Positions 12,641 to 26,045 are shown, counted from the first letter of the stretch. The stretch: DNA of 64,000 nt from Sympetrum striolatum (GCA_947579665.1 OX388345.1:57961454-58025453), one strand, 5' to 3'. Notes: generated by a model from the letters alone, not told the origin. Numbers and translations are program-made.

Positions 12641-15600
12641 TAGACAAATTATTTAGATTACGACTTTTTGCTTGTCAAAATTATTTATGCTATATTGAGT
12701 TAGACTGTAAAATCGATTCAACTTCAGTTTCTCCGAATTTGTAGCCATTTGCTAAAGTTGACTTACTATTTGTCGTTAATTTTCGCTTTTTCAGCGACCA
12801 ATAAAATGTGTTAATGTAAAAGTTAATGCGCATCTCGTTAGATCCATTAGCATTACGCTACTCGCAATAAATAAAATAAATCGACAAGCGGTTTCTTTTT
12901 GGAATCCATCATCGCCAACGACGGTACAAATTTAACCAGAAAACATGTTTGCAATAAACGTTCGACGCTCTGCTCTCGATCTCCAAATATTTGCCTTTTT
13001 CGGGCAAAATAGAGGACACGTTTAGTGGGCGTTATTTGAGGATTGAGAAATCGCATCGAAAATTGGCTGATGTGGGTGGAAAACGAATCTGCGAGGTTCA
13101 AACGGAAATCTCTTGTCTTCGAAGACCTTTGAGTAAAGCCCTGGAAGGTTACTGCTCACGTCATCGTATTCCTTCGAAGTTTCGGCGAAGTTTACTCTGA
13201 GGCGCTAAAATATAAGGGATGCGCTTACCTTGAAGAATGCATCAGCCGATGATGAGGCGATGGGATTTTAACGAGCGGATGTTTGAATGCATGTGAAAGA
13301 AAATAATGCATTATGGCATGATTTTGCGATGAGATGGAATCTTCTTTTTCCTACCCCTCCTTCCTCTTCGATCACTTTTATTTCTGGCATCTGATCATCA
13401 GGGAGTCATATCGAGTCGGTTTAGATGATTCATTTTATACATTTATGTATAATGCAGTATTTCATCGAAAATAAGGCATAACATGGTTTTGCATAATGTT
13501 AATATAAAGATTGTTCTTACCTCTATTGGTACCTACCCTACCTACCTCGATTGATCATCAGCTAGACATACAGATCTCGTTCGTCTCTTGAAAAAAACGG
13601 CGCACAAATTCAATTATAAAATAATGATTGTGTATATAAACATAAAATAGATTCTTTCACTTGAATATAGTTATATCTTGAACTTTAATATTTGCTTTTT
13701 TTGCTTGAATAAATGTAATGTTTTTCGAGAAAGATAATTAAAATAAGCATAAGGCATCTCTGAGAGCATACATTGATATCATACTATCTCTTATTCGATT
13801 ACACGATATTAATTTGATTAAGGAATTATTCATTGAAATCTTTTGGAATAAATCCCTTAAAAGGTTATATACGAATGAAATGGTAATGGAAAAAATAAAA
13901 TCATACTAAGTGTAGGAGGGCGAAATATATAACTACAATACAATTTATCTAGCGCGCTATTGCTGAAATCTGCATGTTTCCTTGTAATCAATTACGAGTA
14001 AAGCAGCATGGATCTTAAATCCTTAATTCCACAATGATTTTCAGGCTAAGGTTATTTCATTCAATCTCTAATAGCCTTGACATTTTAGACCTGGCTTCCA
14101 GCCTTCTTCATTTAGTTTGGCGAAGTCTTTCTCATTATCGACATTAAAATTTTTAAGTAGAAATTCCTCGGTCCTCCCTTTTTTACTCGTAATTGTTGTT
14201 TCCAGTATATTTTGTATTAAGATGTCGTACATAAGTAAGTTTACGTTGAGAATTGCTCTCCTTGCCATAATTCCCTTCAAACAATCGCGGAAAATAACTA
14301 AGCTTTATTTAGCACTTCTTCGTTATTTTCATATATTATTTTTCTTACCTGCCTAACTCTCAATCTATTCAAGTTTAGTTATTCCACGGTGACATAGAAA
14401 TTGCTTACTGAATAAAATCTCCCAACAAAAGATATAAAGAATATTTAATGAGTAGCGTATTATTTGTTCCACCTGGACGGGCAAGTAGTGGACTAAGTAA
14501 TGAACCACACCCTTTAAATAAAATTCCTGGAAACTGAGGGGAAAGAGAAAACACTCTAGAAAATAAAAAACCTCGAGATTCATCTCGAACTCTTGATGTT
14601 CATCCGTTTGATTTTCTAGTTCATAAACAGCTCACAGCACAAACAATTTATCAATACGATGCAAAAGTGGCGATGTAGATGGATTTGCAATATAAAGAGT
14701 TGAATATTTTCAAATCGGATCATCACATATTTTGAGTTTTTTAATATAAAAAAACAATAACAGTCGTAGTATTTTATTACTCGAACCATTAGGATGAGAA
14801 TGCGTATTTAAGATAAAAAATCGTTCTTGATGGATTCACCCCTCGTAAAATAAAAGTCAGTCCATTTGATAGCAATTTGAAAGCAAATAGACCCACCCTT
14901 AATCAACAATGGACGAGTATTTCTGCATATGCCTATCATATGCGCCGATGGGGTACACGGCAGAAGCAGACGATGAAATCAAAACTATGCAGTCTGTGTA
15001 TGCGCAAAGTGTAAACAAAACATCTCACTTGACAAGCACAAACAACGTGGGGATGATTCCGTCGATTTATCCCTTGAGAGACAACCATGACTCTTTGGAA
15101 AGTTACGCCTGGTGGCAGAGCCTAGCAATAACCAGAAGTTCTCCTCAAGGAGTACAAACAAATTACCCCATTAATTCTATCAAAGCCATGAAAGCGATTT
15201 CTTTTAATGGAATGTGATGGCTATGAGGCGTCCTCCGTCTAGTTTGCGTTCCTAAGTACTGGACAACTTGCATATAATAATCCTAATTTGTTAAACTAAT
15301 CAGGTAATGCACATACATCGCATCCTTCAGATATCAAAGAAATTTCTCAGAACAAATGAAGCTTTACCTTCAAGAAAGCGATAAGTGTCGTCATAGGATT
15401 GGCATTAAGGATGTTTCGCACATGATTCGAATGACTGTTTCCTCTTCATTTTTTGTATTATCATTGTTTCATGGTCCAGTACATGACTGACCCTCAGTAA
15501 ATCCCTTTAATGGCTTTTTAACGTTCTCCTAAGGTCGTGTCCGTTTGAAGGAATTCCAACTGATTGAGCTATCGGAATTGGACTATTTACAACATCAAGG

Positions 15601-17154
15601 CCTTTGTGTTGATGGAATGCTTGATACTCGATCAAATCCTCGGTACTCATACGGAAGGATGTGCTTCATATATGATTAATTTCGTATTATTTGAACCCAG
15701 CTGGAAATTCTTACCTAACCGTTATATTATTTTATTTATACCACGCCAAAAATGCATTAATTCAGTGATGGCTATCAGCTCCTATTAGGGTTCTTACAGA
15801 GGAAATGTTTATTACTTGAGTGTAAACATTGTATTTAATTTCTCTAATTGCAAGGGAATGTAATTATTTTGATATTAGCATTTGTATCTATTTTCCCATC
15901 AATAACAAACTCATACTGTTTCACCATGAAGAAAGAATCGAAGTAGATAAGAAGTTCTCGTGCTTACAAAATTCAATTCTCAATTCTTTCTTGTATTCGG
16001 TTTGTTCAAGGACGCTCAGATCATTGCTAGATCCTCTTTATAATGTAATTATATTTACTGAAAGATTGTATGCCTACTCCAATTTAAATAACGTAATGGG
16101 TAAATACTGAGAACTTGAGATCATTGCAATGTTATGATACTTCTAATATCTGAGAACAATTAAAAGTATTCGAAATATGCCTCCTCATTGGTAAAATTTA
16201 TCTGTGACGCAAGTGCATCCATTCACGAGGTATACCTAGTTTCTTCATTAGAATTTATAATTTTAGACTGTATAGTTTACATTTGTTTATTGAAAGAAGC
16301 ATAATCGACGTTCCAACGATTTAATAAAAGGGGCAAATATGTTAACTATAAAATCCAAGCATTTCAATCACGCTGATGTATGCGGAATAGCTTCATCGTC
16401 AATGATAACCCCATAGGCGCCGGCAGGATAGTTACTTTGTAAACAGAATCCATCAGGTGCAGTGAAATATCTTCTGATATTCTATCTGAGTTGGCCACTT
16501 GTCAAGAGATATTAAGAGATGCTTTAGACGAAAGGTCGACCTGGAAAGATTTCTCCTTCGTTGCATTCGTAGAGCAGAGATTTTAAATTGATTTACCCGG
16601 AGTTTACCCCGAGACAAGATGCGGGGGTGCATTTTCACTGCATTGAGATTTCTCCCCTCTGCAGATCTCATTACTGGGCCGGAGATTGATGAGGAGGACA
16701 GGTGGGAGGGGAAAATGGCGGGAATGATGATGATGATGCATAGCCCTCGTGGCTAAGGGTCTCTCGCACGACCCTATTCCCTCAAAGGGACCACATTCAC
16801 TATTCAATGCTCTCAGCCGTGTCTTTCCATCCCTCTCCTTCGAATTATCTTTGCTTTTCCCTCATTCTTTTTCTCATTCCACCCCATCTTTTTGTACGGA
16901 TGCTGCTCTTCACCCCCTGAAATGGTGCGTAATTTCTGGAAGGGAAGCTTCCCATTCAGACTCCTCGCGTATTTTGAGTTATTCTGTCCTCTCTTGGCTT
17001 GGGACAGTCCAAAAATTTGTCGTACCAGCTTATAAGTCTGAAAGGGCAATAATTAAATCACTCAAACGTCTGTGTGCCTTATACGCACAAATGTATAATA
17101 TACAAATTCAATATTAATGATATATGCAATTAAAATAATATTTTTACTTTCTCC
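12641..17154. other. AT-rich non-coding DNA, no gene recognised
   Basis: The longest clean frame (14909-15217, plus, 102 residues) has no signal peptide, membrane segment or known motif and lacks supporting splice signals. Other frames overlap on opposite strands (12853-13200, 14068-14583, 16453-17117). A purine- and pyrimidine-biased stretch lies near 16680-16920. Confidence 0.4.
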
Positions 17155-17159
17155 CTATA

Positions 17160-17340
17160 CGTAGTATAGAGAAAAAATTCGACCTCCAGATTTCGACGTA
17201 AATAGATGTTTTTGGGCCCATAGAGCTCGTTTTCGCTATTTTCCCGAATATGTCTGTCTGTGTGTCTGTGTATCTGTGTGTCTTTGACTGTGTGTCTGTT
17301 TCTCTGTCTGTCTGTCTGTGGTAAAAAGGTTTGTGGGCGC
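17160..17340 (+). repeat. TGTC/TGTG microsatellite in a repeat module
   Basis: An irregular (TGTC)n/(TGTG)n array occupies 17251-17320. It follows a block containing GGGCCCATAGAGC and lies directly upstream of the tandem units at 17423. The blocks probably form one composite repeat. No coding frame. Confidence 0.65.
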
Positions 17341-17422
17341 TCTATCTTAAAAAGTAATTATCCGATCATTTACAATTTCATATTTAGTATTTTCCTAACA
17401 ATTCCAAGAGTTGATTTGTTTT

Positions 17423-17778
17423 TGGTGAATATCGCTTAACCGGAAGTTGCGGTTTATCCGGAACAAAATTTCGTTTCTTAAATATCTCTGTAAGAATGCA
17501 ATGTAGGTATATACAATTATAAACAAAAGTTGTAGATAATGTACTTTACTACAACTTTTGTGTGAAAAATGTTTTTGTAACAATGATTTTTAGGAGTTAT
17601 TCTTCAATAATGGTTAACCGAAAGTTGTTGTTTATCCAGAAATGGAAGTTTTTCATACATATCTCTGTCAGAATGCAATGTAGGTATATACAATTTTGTA
17701 CCAAAGTTATAGATAATGTATTTTACTACAAATGTTGTGTGAAACATTTTCCTGTAACACTCATTGTTTTGGAGTTAT
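17423..17778 (+). repeat. Two tandem units of about 178 bp
   Basis: Unit 1 (about 17423-17600) and unit 2 (about 17601-17778) share TAACCG-AAGTTG, ATATCTCTGT-AGAATGCAATG, a TAGATAATGTA-TTTACTACAA block and an AGGAGTTATT-like end. The spacing between shared blocks is 177-178 bp. A partial earlier unit seems to end near 17420. The chance frame at 17562-17885 is a by-product of the repeat. Confidence 0.7.
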
Positions 17779-17789
17779 TTATATATTAC

Positions 17790-20335
17790 CGGCATAGGCT
17801 TCTGTTTTCAATAAATACGGAGAAAGTCATGTGTTGGCCACATCAATTTTTTGAATTTATTATCATTTACAAAGCGGGCATATAATCTGAATACCTTTGT
17901 TGTATACGATATATAGACAAATCAATACTGTTTGGAGTGATGAAATATTCGATGCCGGTGAGAAATACATTCAATGAAGCTCAACTGTGTCTTTCTGTCT
18001 TTTGATTAATAGAGGTAAAATATCAATTAAAAATTTCAACTGACCAAATGGAGCTAACTCAATTTATACACACGCTCATGGTGAAAACAAAAAGTTTCTA
18101 CTTTTTGGTTAAGGAAGCTATCCCTTCATTGATTTAACTTACGACCATAGCTGTCTCGTTTTTCATTTAACTTAAGTATCAAAGTTTCCAACATATTTTC
18201 CTGTCATTATGGGTGGACTTCATCGTCATAGTCTGTGTATAGTCATTTGACGCATAACATTTCTCTTAAAGCAATTTCAACAATTTATAAATCTGAATTT
18301 TGAACCCATACCCAATTAATCTTTATCATTCGTAATTTCTATGGCAATTTTATCTTCTATCCATCAGTAATACGGCAACATTTCCGCAGAATTACTTTTA
18401 TTTTTCCATGTTTCAAAGACATTTTAGATATATCTTTCGTTAAATATTTGAGTATTTCAAATCTAATTTTTTCTCTAACACTATTTCAGAACAATTAATC
18501 CTAGAATGTAAAGTATAGAAAAATGAGCAGGAGCAGATGCATTACGAAAATACCCTGTGATCTATCTTCCGACGAATTTTTGAGGTTCTCACTATCTCCA
18601 TTTAAAACTTTTAATCTTTCTCTGAAAATTGCGTTCAAATATCGTGTTAGTCAATAGCGATAACCTAGGCAGGCGTCTAAAGAAATAAATTCCTATATTA
18701 TTGCAATATTCCGCCAACTTTTCTGCTTCCACAAAATTATGAAAGGGTTTGAATATGACAAAATACTCGAACCGTCTCCACCCTACCTTTGCTACATGCA
18801 TTGCTACAGTTTGGAATCCGTACGTGGGGTGGCAAAAATGATCTTTTGCAGAATTGAACATGATAATGCCCCGTCGCCTTTCATTTCTATCGTGGTCCTT
18901 TGCCGTTCCGACCGGCAACACTCATCCTCTCCCCCATCCGATTCCGTCCCTTTTAATCCGTTCGCTGGATCGCATAATTTTTCGCGGAAATAAGGGGTCC
19001 TCCGAAAAGAGGCAATTGGTTGACTCACCGCCGGCTGGCGAAAAGGGGGACCGTTTCGATCGGCCATGTGTGGGCGACTGAAAGGGATTCGGCGAATCCT
19101 CGCAGTTAATTACGTTTCAGCATGTGGCAGAACATGTGGACGATTCCAATATTATTTGAATGACTGAGCTAATCGACATGGAGATACGATTCGGCGGTGA
19201 CGACTTCGCAAAAGGGAAATGCAGGGTTGATATTTTCTGCGTCATATTTCGCGTTGTAGGAGGGAATTTAGGATTGTGTCGGGAACTTTCTGCCCTGCGA
19301 TATGACTCATTGTTTACCAGTGCAGATATTATATTATAGAAAGATTTATTAAGAGGATGCTCTAAGAATTCTAACGGGAAATTTATATAAGTTAATTTCT
19401 TTCTCTCTGCGGAGAGCATATACAGGTAGTAGTAGCAATCTACATTCAAAACAACAATCAGTATTATAATCATGTAGTTATTCAAGCAGTCTCATTTTTT
19501 CCAAGCAGACCTTGTGTAATGTGAAGTATTTTTTTTCATACCTGTTTACTTGTATAGATGTATTGCTTCTCAATTAGCCAAATAGTAAAATTAAGCTGTT
19601 TTGTAGCACCTTCCATCCTAGTCAATTCCTTCACTCGGTGGCCCGTAGCTGCAGCTATGCATTGCTGTTTCGCACCAATTTATAAAACTTAATTTATTAT
19701 TTGATGCATAAATATATTTATTATATTTCTGAGTAAACAATGACCCAATTTAAAGGTGATGGGATTAATTTTCTTGGTAGGAAGGAAGGAAGGGACACCA
19801 TTACTGGTTGGAATGATGGCATCCTACAAATATTCGAGGAATTAACTAGAAAAGCTTTGGAATGGACTTTTTGCGTTTAACTTTACACGAATCTCCATTA
19901 GGAGTTTTCTTCACGCATAAAGATAGTTTATTCTAGCCCCTAATCATACCAATTTGCAAATTTCATTAAATATACTACAATTTTTGGCAAAATGTTTTTA
20001 TTGAAACTTCTAAATAGGTTTTAAAGTTAACTTAAACGTTTAGATAGAATCAAACTTCAAGTTAAATTTAACAATTTTGTCATATAGCAAGAGCTTTCCC
20101 AATTAAATTCAGTTTAAGCTAATGAGGCATCTCTCCCACAGAGGTCTCTCCCAGGGGCGTCTCACCCGGACACTCGGGAAAGATGCATAATGCAGAAAAG
20201 TTAATATTCTGGGTGAAAATGTTTTTAAACAAAATTTGTTTATATACTGTTAATAATCAATAAATGTTATATTCTATCACATTTTTACATTCTTGCTCTC
20301 ACTTAATTCATTGTTATGAAGTCTTTTCCTTAGGT
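17790..20335. other. Non-coding DNA with a GC-richer island, no gene recognised
   Basis: The interval 18730-19300 is GC-richer and carries overlapping frames on both strands (18592-18921, 18739-18993, 18804-19067, 18854-19081), none recognisable. The rest is AT-rich and featureless. Confidence 0.4.
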
Positions 20336-20339
20336 GAGG

Positions 20340-20515
20340 CATCTCTACCGGAATTACCTTATTTTATTTTTCGTTTATTTTGTTTCTATTTTTATTTAGT
20401 ATAATCATGTATATTTATTTTAAATTTGGTATATTCTTTGTTTGTTAAGTGCATTTACTATAAAATGTCACAAAACTGTATGTGAATCTTTGAAATAATA
20501 AATAAATAAATAAAA
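20340..20515 (+). mobile_element. Possible LINE 3' tail with (AAAT)n end
   Basis: A T-rich stretch leads into GAAATAATAAATAAATAAATAAAA (20492-20515, described by its AAAT units). Short tandem A-rich tails like this are typical 3' ends of insect non-LTR retrotransposons. No coding remnant lies upstream, so this is only a weak call; a plain microsatellite is the alternative. Confidence 0.3.
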
Positions 20516-20519
20516 TACG

Positions 20520-22990
20520 AATGAATATTACCGACCTAAGTTGTGTTAAGGTATCATAGTACTCTATGTGAATCATTTAAGCAATCACAGTCACCGTACG
20601 AGCTTGACAGAGGCACAATTCTCATTGGGCTTCGAGGAAAAATCCGGATGAAATTTCGTTGGCGGATGGTTGGTCATCACTTTAGACTTTCATCGCGAAT
20701 GAAATGGAAGTATTCAACTCTTCCGGTATTTATAAAAATTCCTTTTGAATACGTCTAAGTTTCCTCTATATTCAAGATTTTCCTAGAATAATTTTCCAAG
20801 AAATTTTAATATCGAACTTCCTCCAAATATTCTAGCTTCCTTGGCTCCAATGATTCACAACTTGGCATTCCCTCTCCCAAGGCCGCACAGCTGATATGTC
20901 AAATTCTTCTTATATTTTGGTAAAATTTTCATAGGTTCCCACCTTGATTCCCTTATTCGTTTCATAATCTTCACCCTTGGTTACAAACACCACACATACG
21001 TATATCTTAATGAGCCCAGAATATTATCTCCACAGGTTTTTGAAAATACTCCAACAGTCAAAAATAAGTTACGAGTTTGTTCGTTTAATATAATTGTAGC
21101 AGATAGAACTTACTTTGACAGTGGCTTATATTTTAAAACTAAATATTATATAATTAAATCAGCTATATATATACATGCAGCAAACGTTATGAAGTTTCAA
21201 AATCCACTGTTTCAGCCTAAGCCTGTGATTCCCCATTGTGAAAGGGTAGAGAAACATGGAGTAGAAGCTGTGTTTTTATTCTCCCCTCGTCACAAGATCC
21301 TTCTTTCATTGCTTCTCTCATCATTGTCAGAAAACACTTGACTAAAGTCTAGATGATTTTGTTATTCACGACAATGCAACATAACCAAAATTATAAAATT
21401 AAAAATTACTAACATTTCAAGTCCTTTTTAATGGAAATATTGAGACTGGTTCTCTTCTCTCTCTGAAATAAAATCCATTTTTATTAAAGTTATTAAAAGG
21501 AGAGCTATCCCTTGGAAATTTAAAAATGGGTGTAACAATTTGCTTTAATTTTCTACGAATTTCTACGATAGCTTTACCGTAGGTAAGCTATCGTTAAACA
21601 AACTTAGATATTAAGATTCCATATATTTGCCTAGTGTGCCCTATTTACATCGAAATATCTATGGAAACTGTAACTGGTAACAGTAGCGTCCCCAACCGAT
21701 TGAGACTCACACAGCTGTGAAATGTGGATCCAATTTGGTCCATTGTCTTCGTTTTGGAATATATTTACATTTCGTTTTGCGGTTTCTGAATTTCCCTGAA
21801 TGCAATATGGACAAGGGACAAAAAAGAGGCGCCGATTTCAGTGTCGTCGAGCAGAAATTTCTTTGAAAACCACCGTAATATGAACGCAACCGCGATTTGT
21901 GGGGGATATTTTGGGCAATCATTGTCGGATTAGTCCTTTTCGGAACTTTGATTGTGAATTGCAGAGAGTTAATTACTGTATATTCTCATTCCATTTTCAT
22001 GCCGTCCATATTTTATGGTCGGGCGGAATTTAATTAAGTGGTTGGTGAAATATGCGTCTGAATAGAGGGAAGAAATCACATGCTGAGAGTTAACAACGAG
22101 TTGGTATTAAATCCACAAAATAAGTCGTCATTATGTTCGGATGAATTTTTTTGGTGAGCTGCCAAAAAGGTAAATTCTTATTTTATATTATAAATCGTGG
22201 TTTTGTATTTCTGTGGATATAAATCCGCGGGGACCACAACTTTGGAGCTTCAAAATAAAGCAATCAAACTCTGGTTTCGCTGTGAAATGATGATATTTAA
22301 TTCCACCTGTAGTTGTTACCGCAACAAAATTTTTCCCTGAATTATATTGCAATTCAGCAATTTAATTGGTAGTATCTGCCTTGAATAAATAATCTTTGTC
22401 AACGCAAATGTTTTCGGTTATTTTTCGGCCGTTTGTACCCCAACAAATGGAGTAATAATGTTGAATATGTTGATGGAAAATAGAGATTTTACAAAACGCA
22501 AAAACTCCATACATTCCTGATATCTGATAAAACGTATTTTATCCATCATGGTAGCAGTATTTAAAAAAGTTTTCATTGTACTTATTCTGTGTAATGATAA
22601 AAATCTGACATATTTCATCCAAAAAATGTATGAAACCGCATATTCAATCTCTTTGTAAGCAGGTATCACGCATTGTCAAAATTTAAAATTGATAAATTTA
22701 AAAAGCTATGATTAAATACACACTCAAAGATATCAGAAAAATATGTCAGCATATGAACCAGCGATGTGAACTATAGTTAGTCAAACTTTATATACATCAA
22801 CCAAGAAATTCCTTTATCCTGATGTCTGGCCAAAATTTGATTGTGATAAATACCATATAACTCACGCCTGGTTTAGATATGATTTATTAGTGGAAACAGT
22901 ATTTATGTTTTGGTAAGTTTGATGATTCGTAAGAAATCAATTGATTTAATCTTCAAAGTTTGGGGAGTTAAATCTACCTAAGGATAGAGA
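20520..22990. other. AT-rich non-coding DNA, nothing recognised
   Basis: A short hairpin (ACGATAGCTT and AAGCTATCGT near 21566-21595) is the only structure seen. Frames at 20543-20758, 21707-21922 and 22418-22669 match no family. Confidence 0.4.
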
Positions 22991-23035
22991 ACTGTTTGCA
23001 CAGTATGCTCACAGTACATCATTGCAGTTCACTTA

Positions 23036-23098
23036 TCCCCGTTAGGAAAACGATTCGAACCGGGAAGTGAACCCTGTCGACCACACCGCTCCGGTGCA
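23036..23098 (-). mobile_element. Possible tRNA-like SINE head remnant
   Basis: The minus strand carries a B-box-like GGTTCGAATCG close to 23048-23058, preceded by GGTGTGGTCGACAGGG. The A box is poor and no acceptor stem forms. It may be a third tRNA-derived repeat family or a chance match. Confidence 0.3.
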
Positions 23099-23322
23099 CT
23101 AAAGCAAATAAAACCTATTGGAAAACCCTGGGAAAATGATAGATTTAGTGAAGTGACACAGAATCTTGAATCCTTAGAGGATTGATTTTGAAATTTTTTC
23201 CTTCATCCTATCAATGCCACATATAGAATATATTGAATGATGCTAGCCATCAACACGCGAAAATTCCATAACGGTTGAACTGTAAACACTTTTTAATATT
23301 TCCAAGGAGTAATTTTGATAAA

Positions 23323-23397
23323 CACGACCGGTTTCAACTAATAGTCATCAGGTCTTATGTCTCTGATCACCTAATGATGACTATTCATTAGTTGAAA
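23323..23397 (+). repeat. CGACCGGTTTC module copy 3 with hairpin
   Basis: CACGACCGGTTTC (23323-23335) leads into an inverted repeat. The left arm 23331-23353 (GTTTCAACTAATAGTCATCA then GGT) pairs with the right arm 23369-23397 apart from two small insertions. The motif plus hairpin looks like the structured end of a small repeat. Confidence 0.6.
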
Positions 23398-23640
23398 AAT
23401 TATTCAATATATTCCGTAGTGTAACGATACTTTTTAAATAAAATAAGAAAAATAATAAAAAATGCCGCGCGGGGCGTAAAAGGTTATAAAGATTTAAACA
23501 AAAACTGATCAAAAGATCGAAAGTTGTGCGCCAATATTTAAAAGAACAAATGAATTGAATTTGCCGCGAAATGCATGAACTCAGGGTCGCTCGGTTTCCG
23601 AAGGAAATAAAAACCACAATTTCTCTTAATTGATATTACT

Positions 23641-23830
23641 CTATTCAATACGAAAACATAAGACAAATACACCTCAAACAAATGAAAACCCTACCCCCAA
23701 AAGACAAACAGAACAAAGAAACACCAACCGAACAAAGAGGAAGAAACGAAATATAAAACTCCACCACCACTAAACCTTACACAACACTATAATACCCTTA
23801 CACACAGAACACATATTCATTATAGTAGAA
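23641..23830 (+). repeat. AC-rich, G-poor strand-asymmetric tract
   Basis: About 190 bp are strongly A/C-biased on the plus strand with few G residues (for example around 23690-23740). Long strand-asymmetric tracts often mark transposon untranslated regions or decayed simple repeats. No periodicity is obvious. Confidence 0.5.
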
Positions 23831-25190
23831 ATACCACAGTTTTTTATTTCCACCTATTTCAACTGCCTCATGTTTCCCGATATTGTATTTTTTCCTTCAT
23901 CTTTTAACAGCCTCGTGTACGGCCGTATTTACAATTAGAGGGCACCGTCTTAGTTACGTATGCGAGTGTGGGTGCCACAAATTACGGAATCAACCGCTAT
24001 TCTGATGAGGAAACCGAAGAGCCAAAGATTCACACTCGGAAGAAGAGCGGCGAGCAATGACCGTGCACTACTCCGATCGGAATGCGACGCAAAAGAGGCG
24101 TAATTGCCTCCTCGTTAAGCGTTTTAGAGGTGCGCAAGTCCTTCTCTTCGCATGTTTTCAGCGCTGCTTTATCGCACCCGCGCACTAACTAACTGTTCCC
24201 GAGAAAATTGCATTCTTCTCTCGACTCCTTGCCTTTTCCGGGTATGCTGATGGCAGCGAATGGGTTCTCCTTTCCCTTTGTTACAAGTTTTCGCCTTTCG
24301 GAGGCAAAGGGGACGAAAAAATCAAGAGCGAGGAAGAGAACTAGCGAAGTAGGAGCAAAAAAGCGGACACGAGCAAAAGGAGCTAAAGTAGAGTGGGGAG
24401 CGAAAATGGCAAATTAAAGCCGTCGACGGAATAAAGGATGGTCTATGTCGCGAAGGAGAGACCTCATTATCTATGCGTAGTTTCCCTATAAAATGGGCGC
24501 GAACAGAATATATGTGAATGAGTGCTGGAGTGAAGATTTTAAAATGTTTTTCTATTTGGTGTTTTTCGAAAACAGGAAATGGACATAGAGGATCGTCTTT
24601 TCAGCGATAAATTTTCGAATGTATCCGTGAATTCCGAAATTATTCCTGTGGCCAAAAAAAGAAGAGTTTTATCCCGCTACGCAGATAGATTATGTTTTTA
24701 CGCCTTCGGAAATGCACGATTGAGAACTTGCAGTAATCACAAGTTGTAGACATTTCTTTTATTCTAATCAGTAATGACCATTACTGCCGTCCTACGTGAA
24801 CAAACTTAATAATCTAAAATTGAATAGTTACGATGGATTGAATTCAATTACCGTCAATTGAAGAGAGAATTGAAATATATGAGTAAAGGCTGAAAAGGTT
24901 TATTCAATAATATTCAGTTCTATTTGGTGGAAAAAATTAAATTTTCATAAAACTTCTGTTGGCTTGAGTCAGTAGCTGGTGTACGCTAAATTTCTTATAT
25001 ATTTCATCTCTTCATAGTTTCAAACACAGAAACGGAATAAATCTCTCCTCTTTAGACTGAAATTATTCATTTGAGCAATAAAGGGCGGAAGGGAAGTGTG
25101 TAGTCTTAAATTAGAGGAATACGTAAGTACATAGCTCTCTATATCTCATTTCATATTGTTTACGTATAAGTCATAAATACAAACAGCTCC
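23831..25190. other. Non-coding DNA, no gene recognised
   Basis: The interval 23940-24420 is GC-richer and holds a Lys/Arg-rich chance frame (24208-24417). The remainder is AT-rich with no repeats of note. Confidence 0.4.
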
Positions 25191-25199
25191 TATGACACT

Positions 25200-25262
25200 A
25201 ATAAATCTTATAATATATATAATAAATAATATAAATAATCTTATAATATAATTATAATAAAC
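25200..25262. repeat. AT microsatellite
   Basis: The stretch is irregular AATAT/ATAAT simple sequence composed almost only of A and T. Confidence 0.7.
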
Positions 25263-25587
25263 TTAGAATACTGCTTGTTTCTCTGAAAGCATAACCAAGG
25301 TTTCATTTTCACCCGAAAAAGAAAATGTATCGAATTCTAAATTTTTCAATTAGTCACCTATAATAAGTAAATGGAAATATGGTATTGGTGATAAATATAC
25401 ATCTGTAATGAAAACGGTATGAAGAGATATTTTTTAAATTCAATCGAAATCGAATTTTGATCGTAAAATTCGTAATGAATCAGAAAGTTATGTCCGATTA
25501 CTTCATACCATTAATACGACACTCAATTGTATCATTATACTTCAGATGGACTAAAATATGCCTAGTAGCAACCATCATGAGGAAATG

Positions 25588-25789
25588 ACAAGGAAATGGT
25601 TAAGGGTACTTTGCACCCAGTGCGTGCGTGCGTGTGCGTGCGTGCGTGCACCCAGGAAAACTCCCAAGGAAAAACGGACTAGAAAAAAGTCTGACATGGC
25701 CGGGAATCGAACCTGGGATCTTCCTCTATCCGGGAGGTTTTCCTGGGTGCACGCACTTATGTGCAAAGTACCTTTAACCCTTTCCTTGT
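25588..25789 (-). mobile_element. Foldback with embedded tRNA-like SINE head, family B, copy 1
   Basis: The left arm (25588-25666, including a TGCG microsatellite) and right arm (25732-25789) are inverted copies. They share ACAAGGAAA-GGTTAA, GTACTTTGCAC and TGCACCCAGGAAAAC-type blocks. Between them, on the minus strand, is a tRNA-like T-arm (GGTTCGATTCCCGGCC, 25697-25714) preceded by CCTCCCGGATAGAGGAAGATC. This segment is nearly identical to the plus-strand copy at 25939. The chance frames at 25558-25917 and 25575-25766 are shadows. Confidence 0.65.
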
Positions 25790-25938
25790 TATTCCATAAG
25801 GTGGGTTCCCCCCTTTACACCACTTTGTGTTGCAGGCACCTCGATGAGGCCATGGTCGTAGACGATGCCGCTCAGTCGGACGAAACTACACTTGCCCTTG
25901 CACACAAACTTCCCTAAACGGCTTCTTGAAGTGTTCTA

Positions 25939-26045
25939 GCCGGGTAGCCTAGATGGTTAAGGCAGCCTCCCGGATAAAGGAAGATCCCGGGTTCGATTCC
26001 CGGCCCTGTTAGACTTTTTTCAAGTCCGTTTTCCGAGGGAATAAA
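25939..26045 (+). mobile_element. tRNA-derived SINE-like repeat, family B, copy 2
   Basis: The A-box-like TAGCCTAGATGGTTAAGGC with a 4-bp D-stem is followed by CCTCCCGGATAAAGGAAGATC. A T-arm follows with a 5-bp CCCGG stem and GGTTCGATTCC B box, then a body starting GACTTTTTTCAAGTCCG, itself a small hairpin. The 3' bases cannot form an acceptor stem with the 5' end, so this is a SINE-like pseudo-tRNA. The inverted copy is 150-340 bp upstream. Confidence 0.7.

Noticed and set aside
14909..15217. 102-residue frame as a host gene
   Set aside because: No recognised motif, no signal peptide and no splice or promoter support; frames of this length are expected by chance in 64 kb.
25939..26012. Possible functional tRNA gene
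   Set aside because: D and T arms are tRNA-like but no acceptor stem forms, and a second copy with the same non-tRNA body exists nearby.
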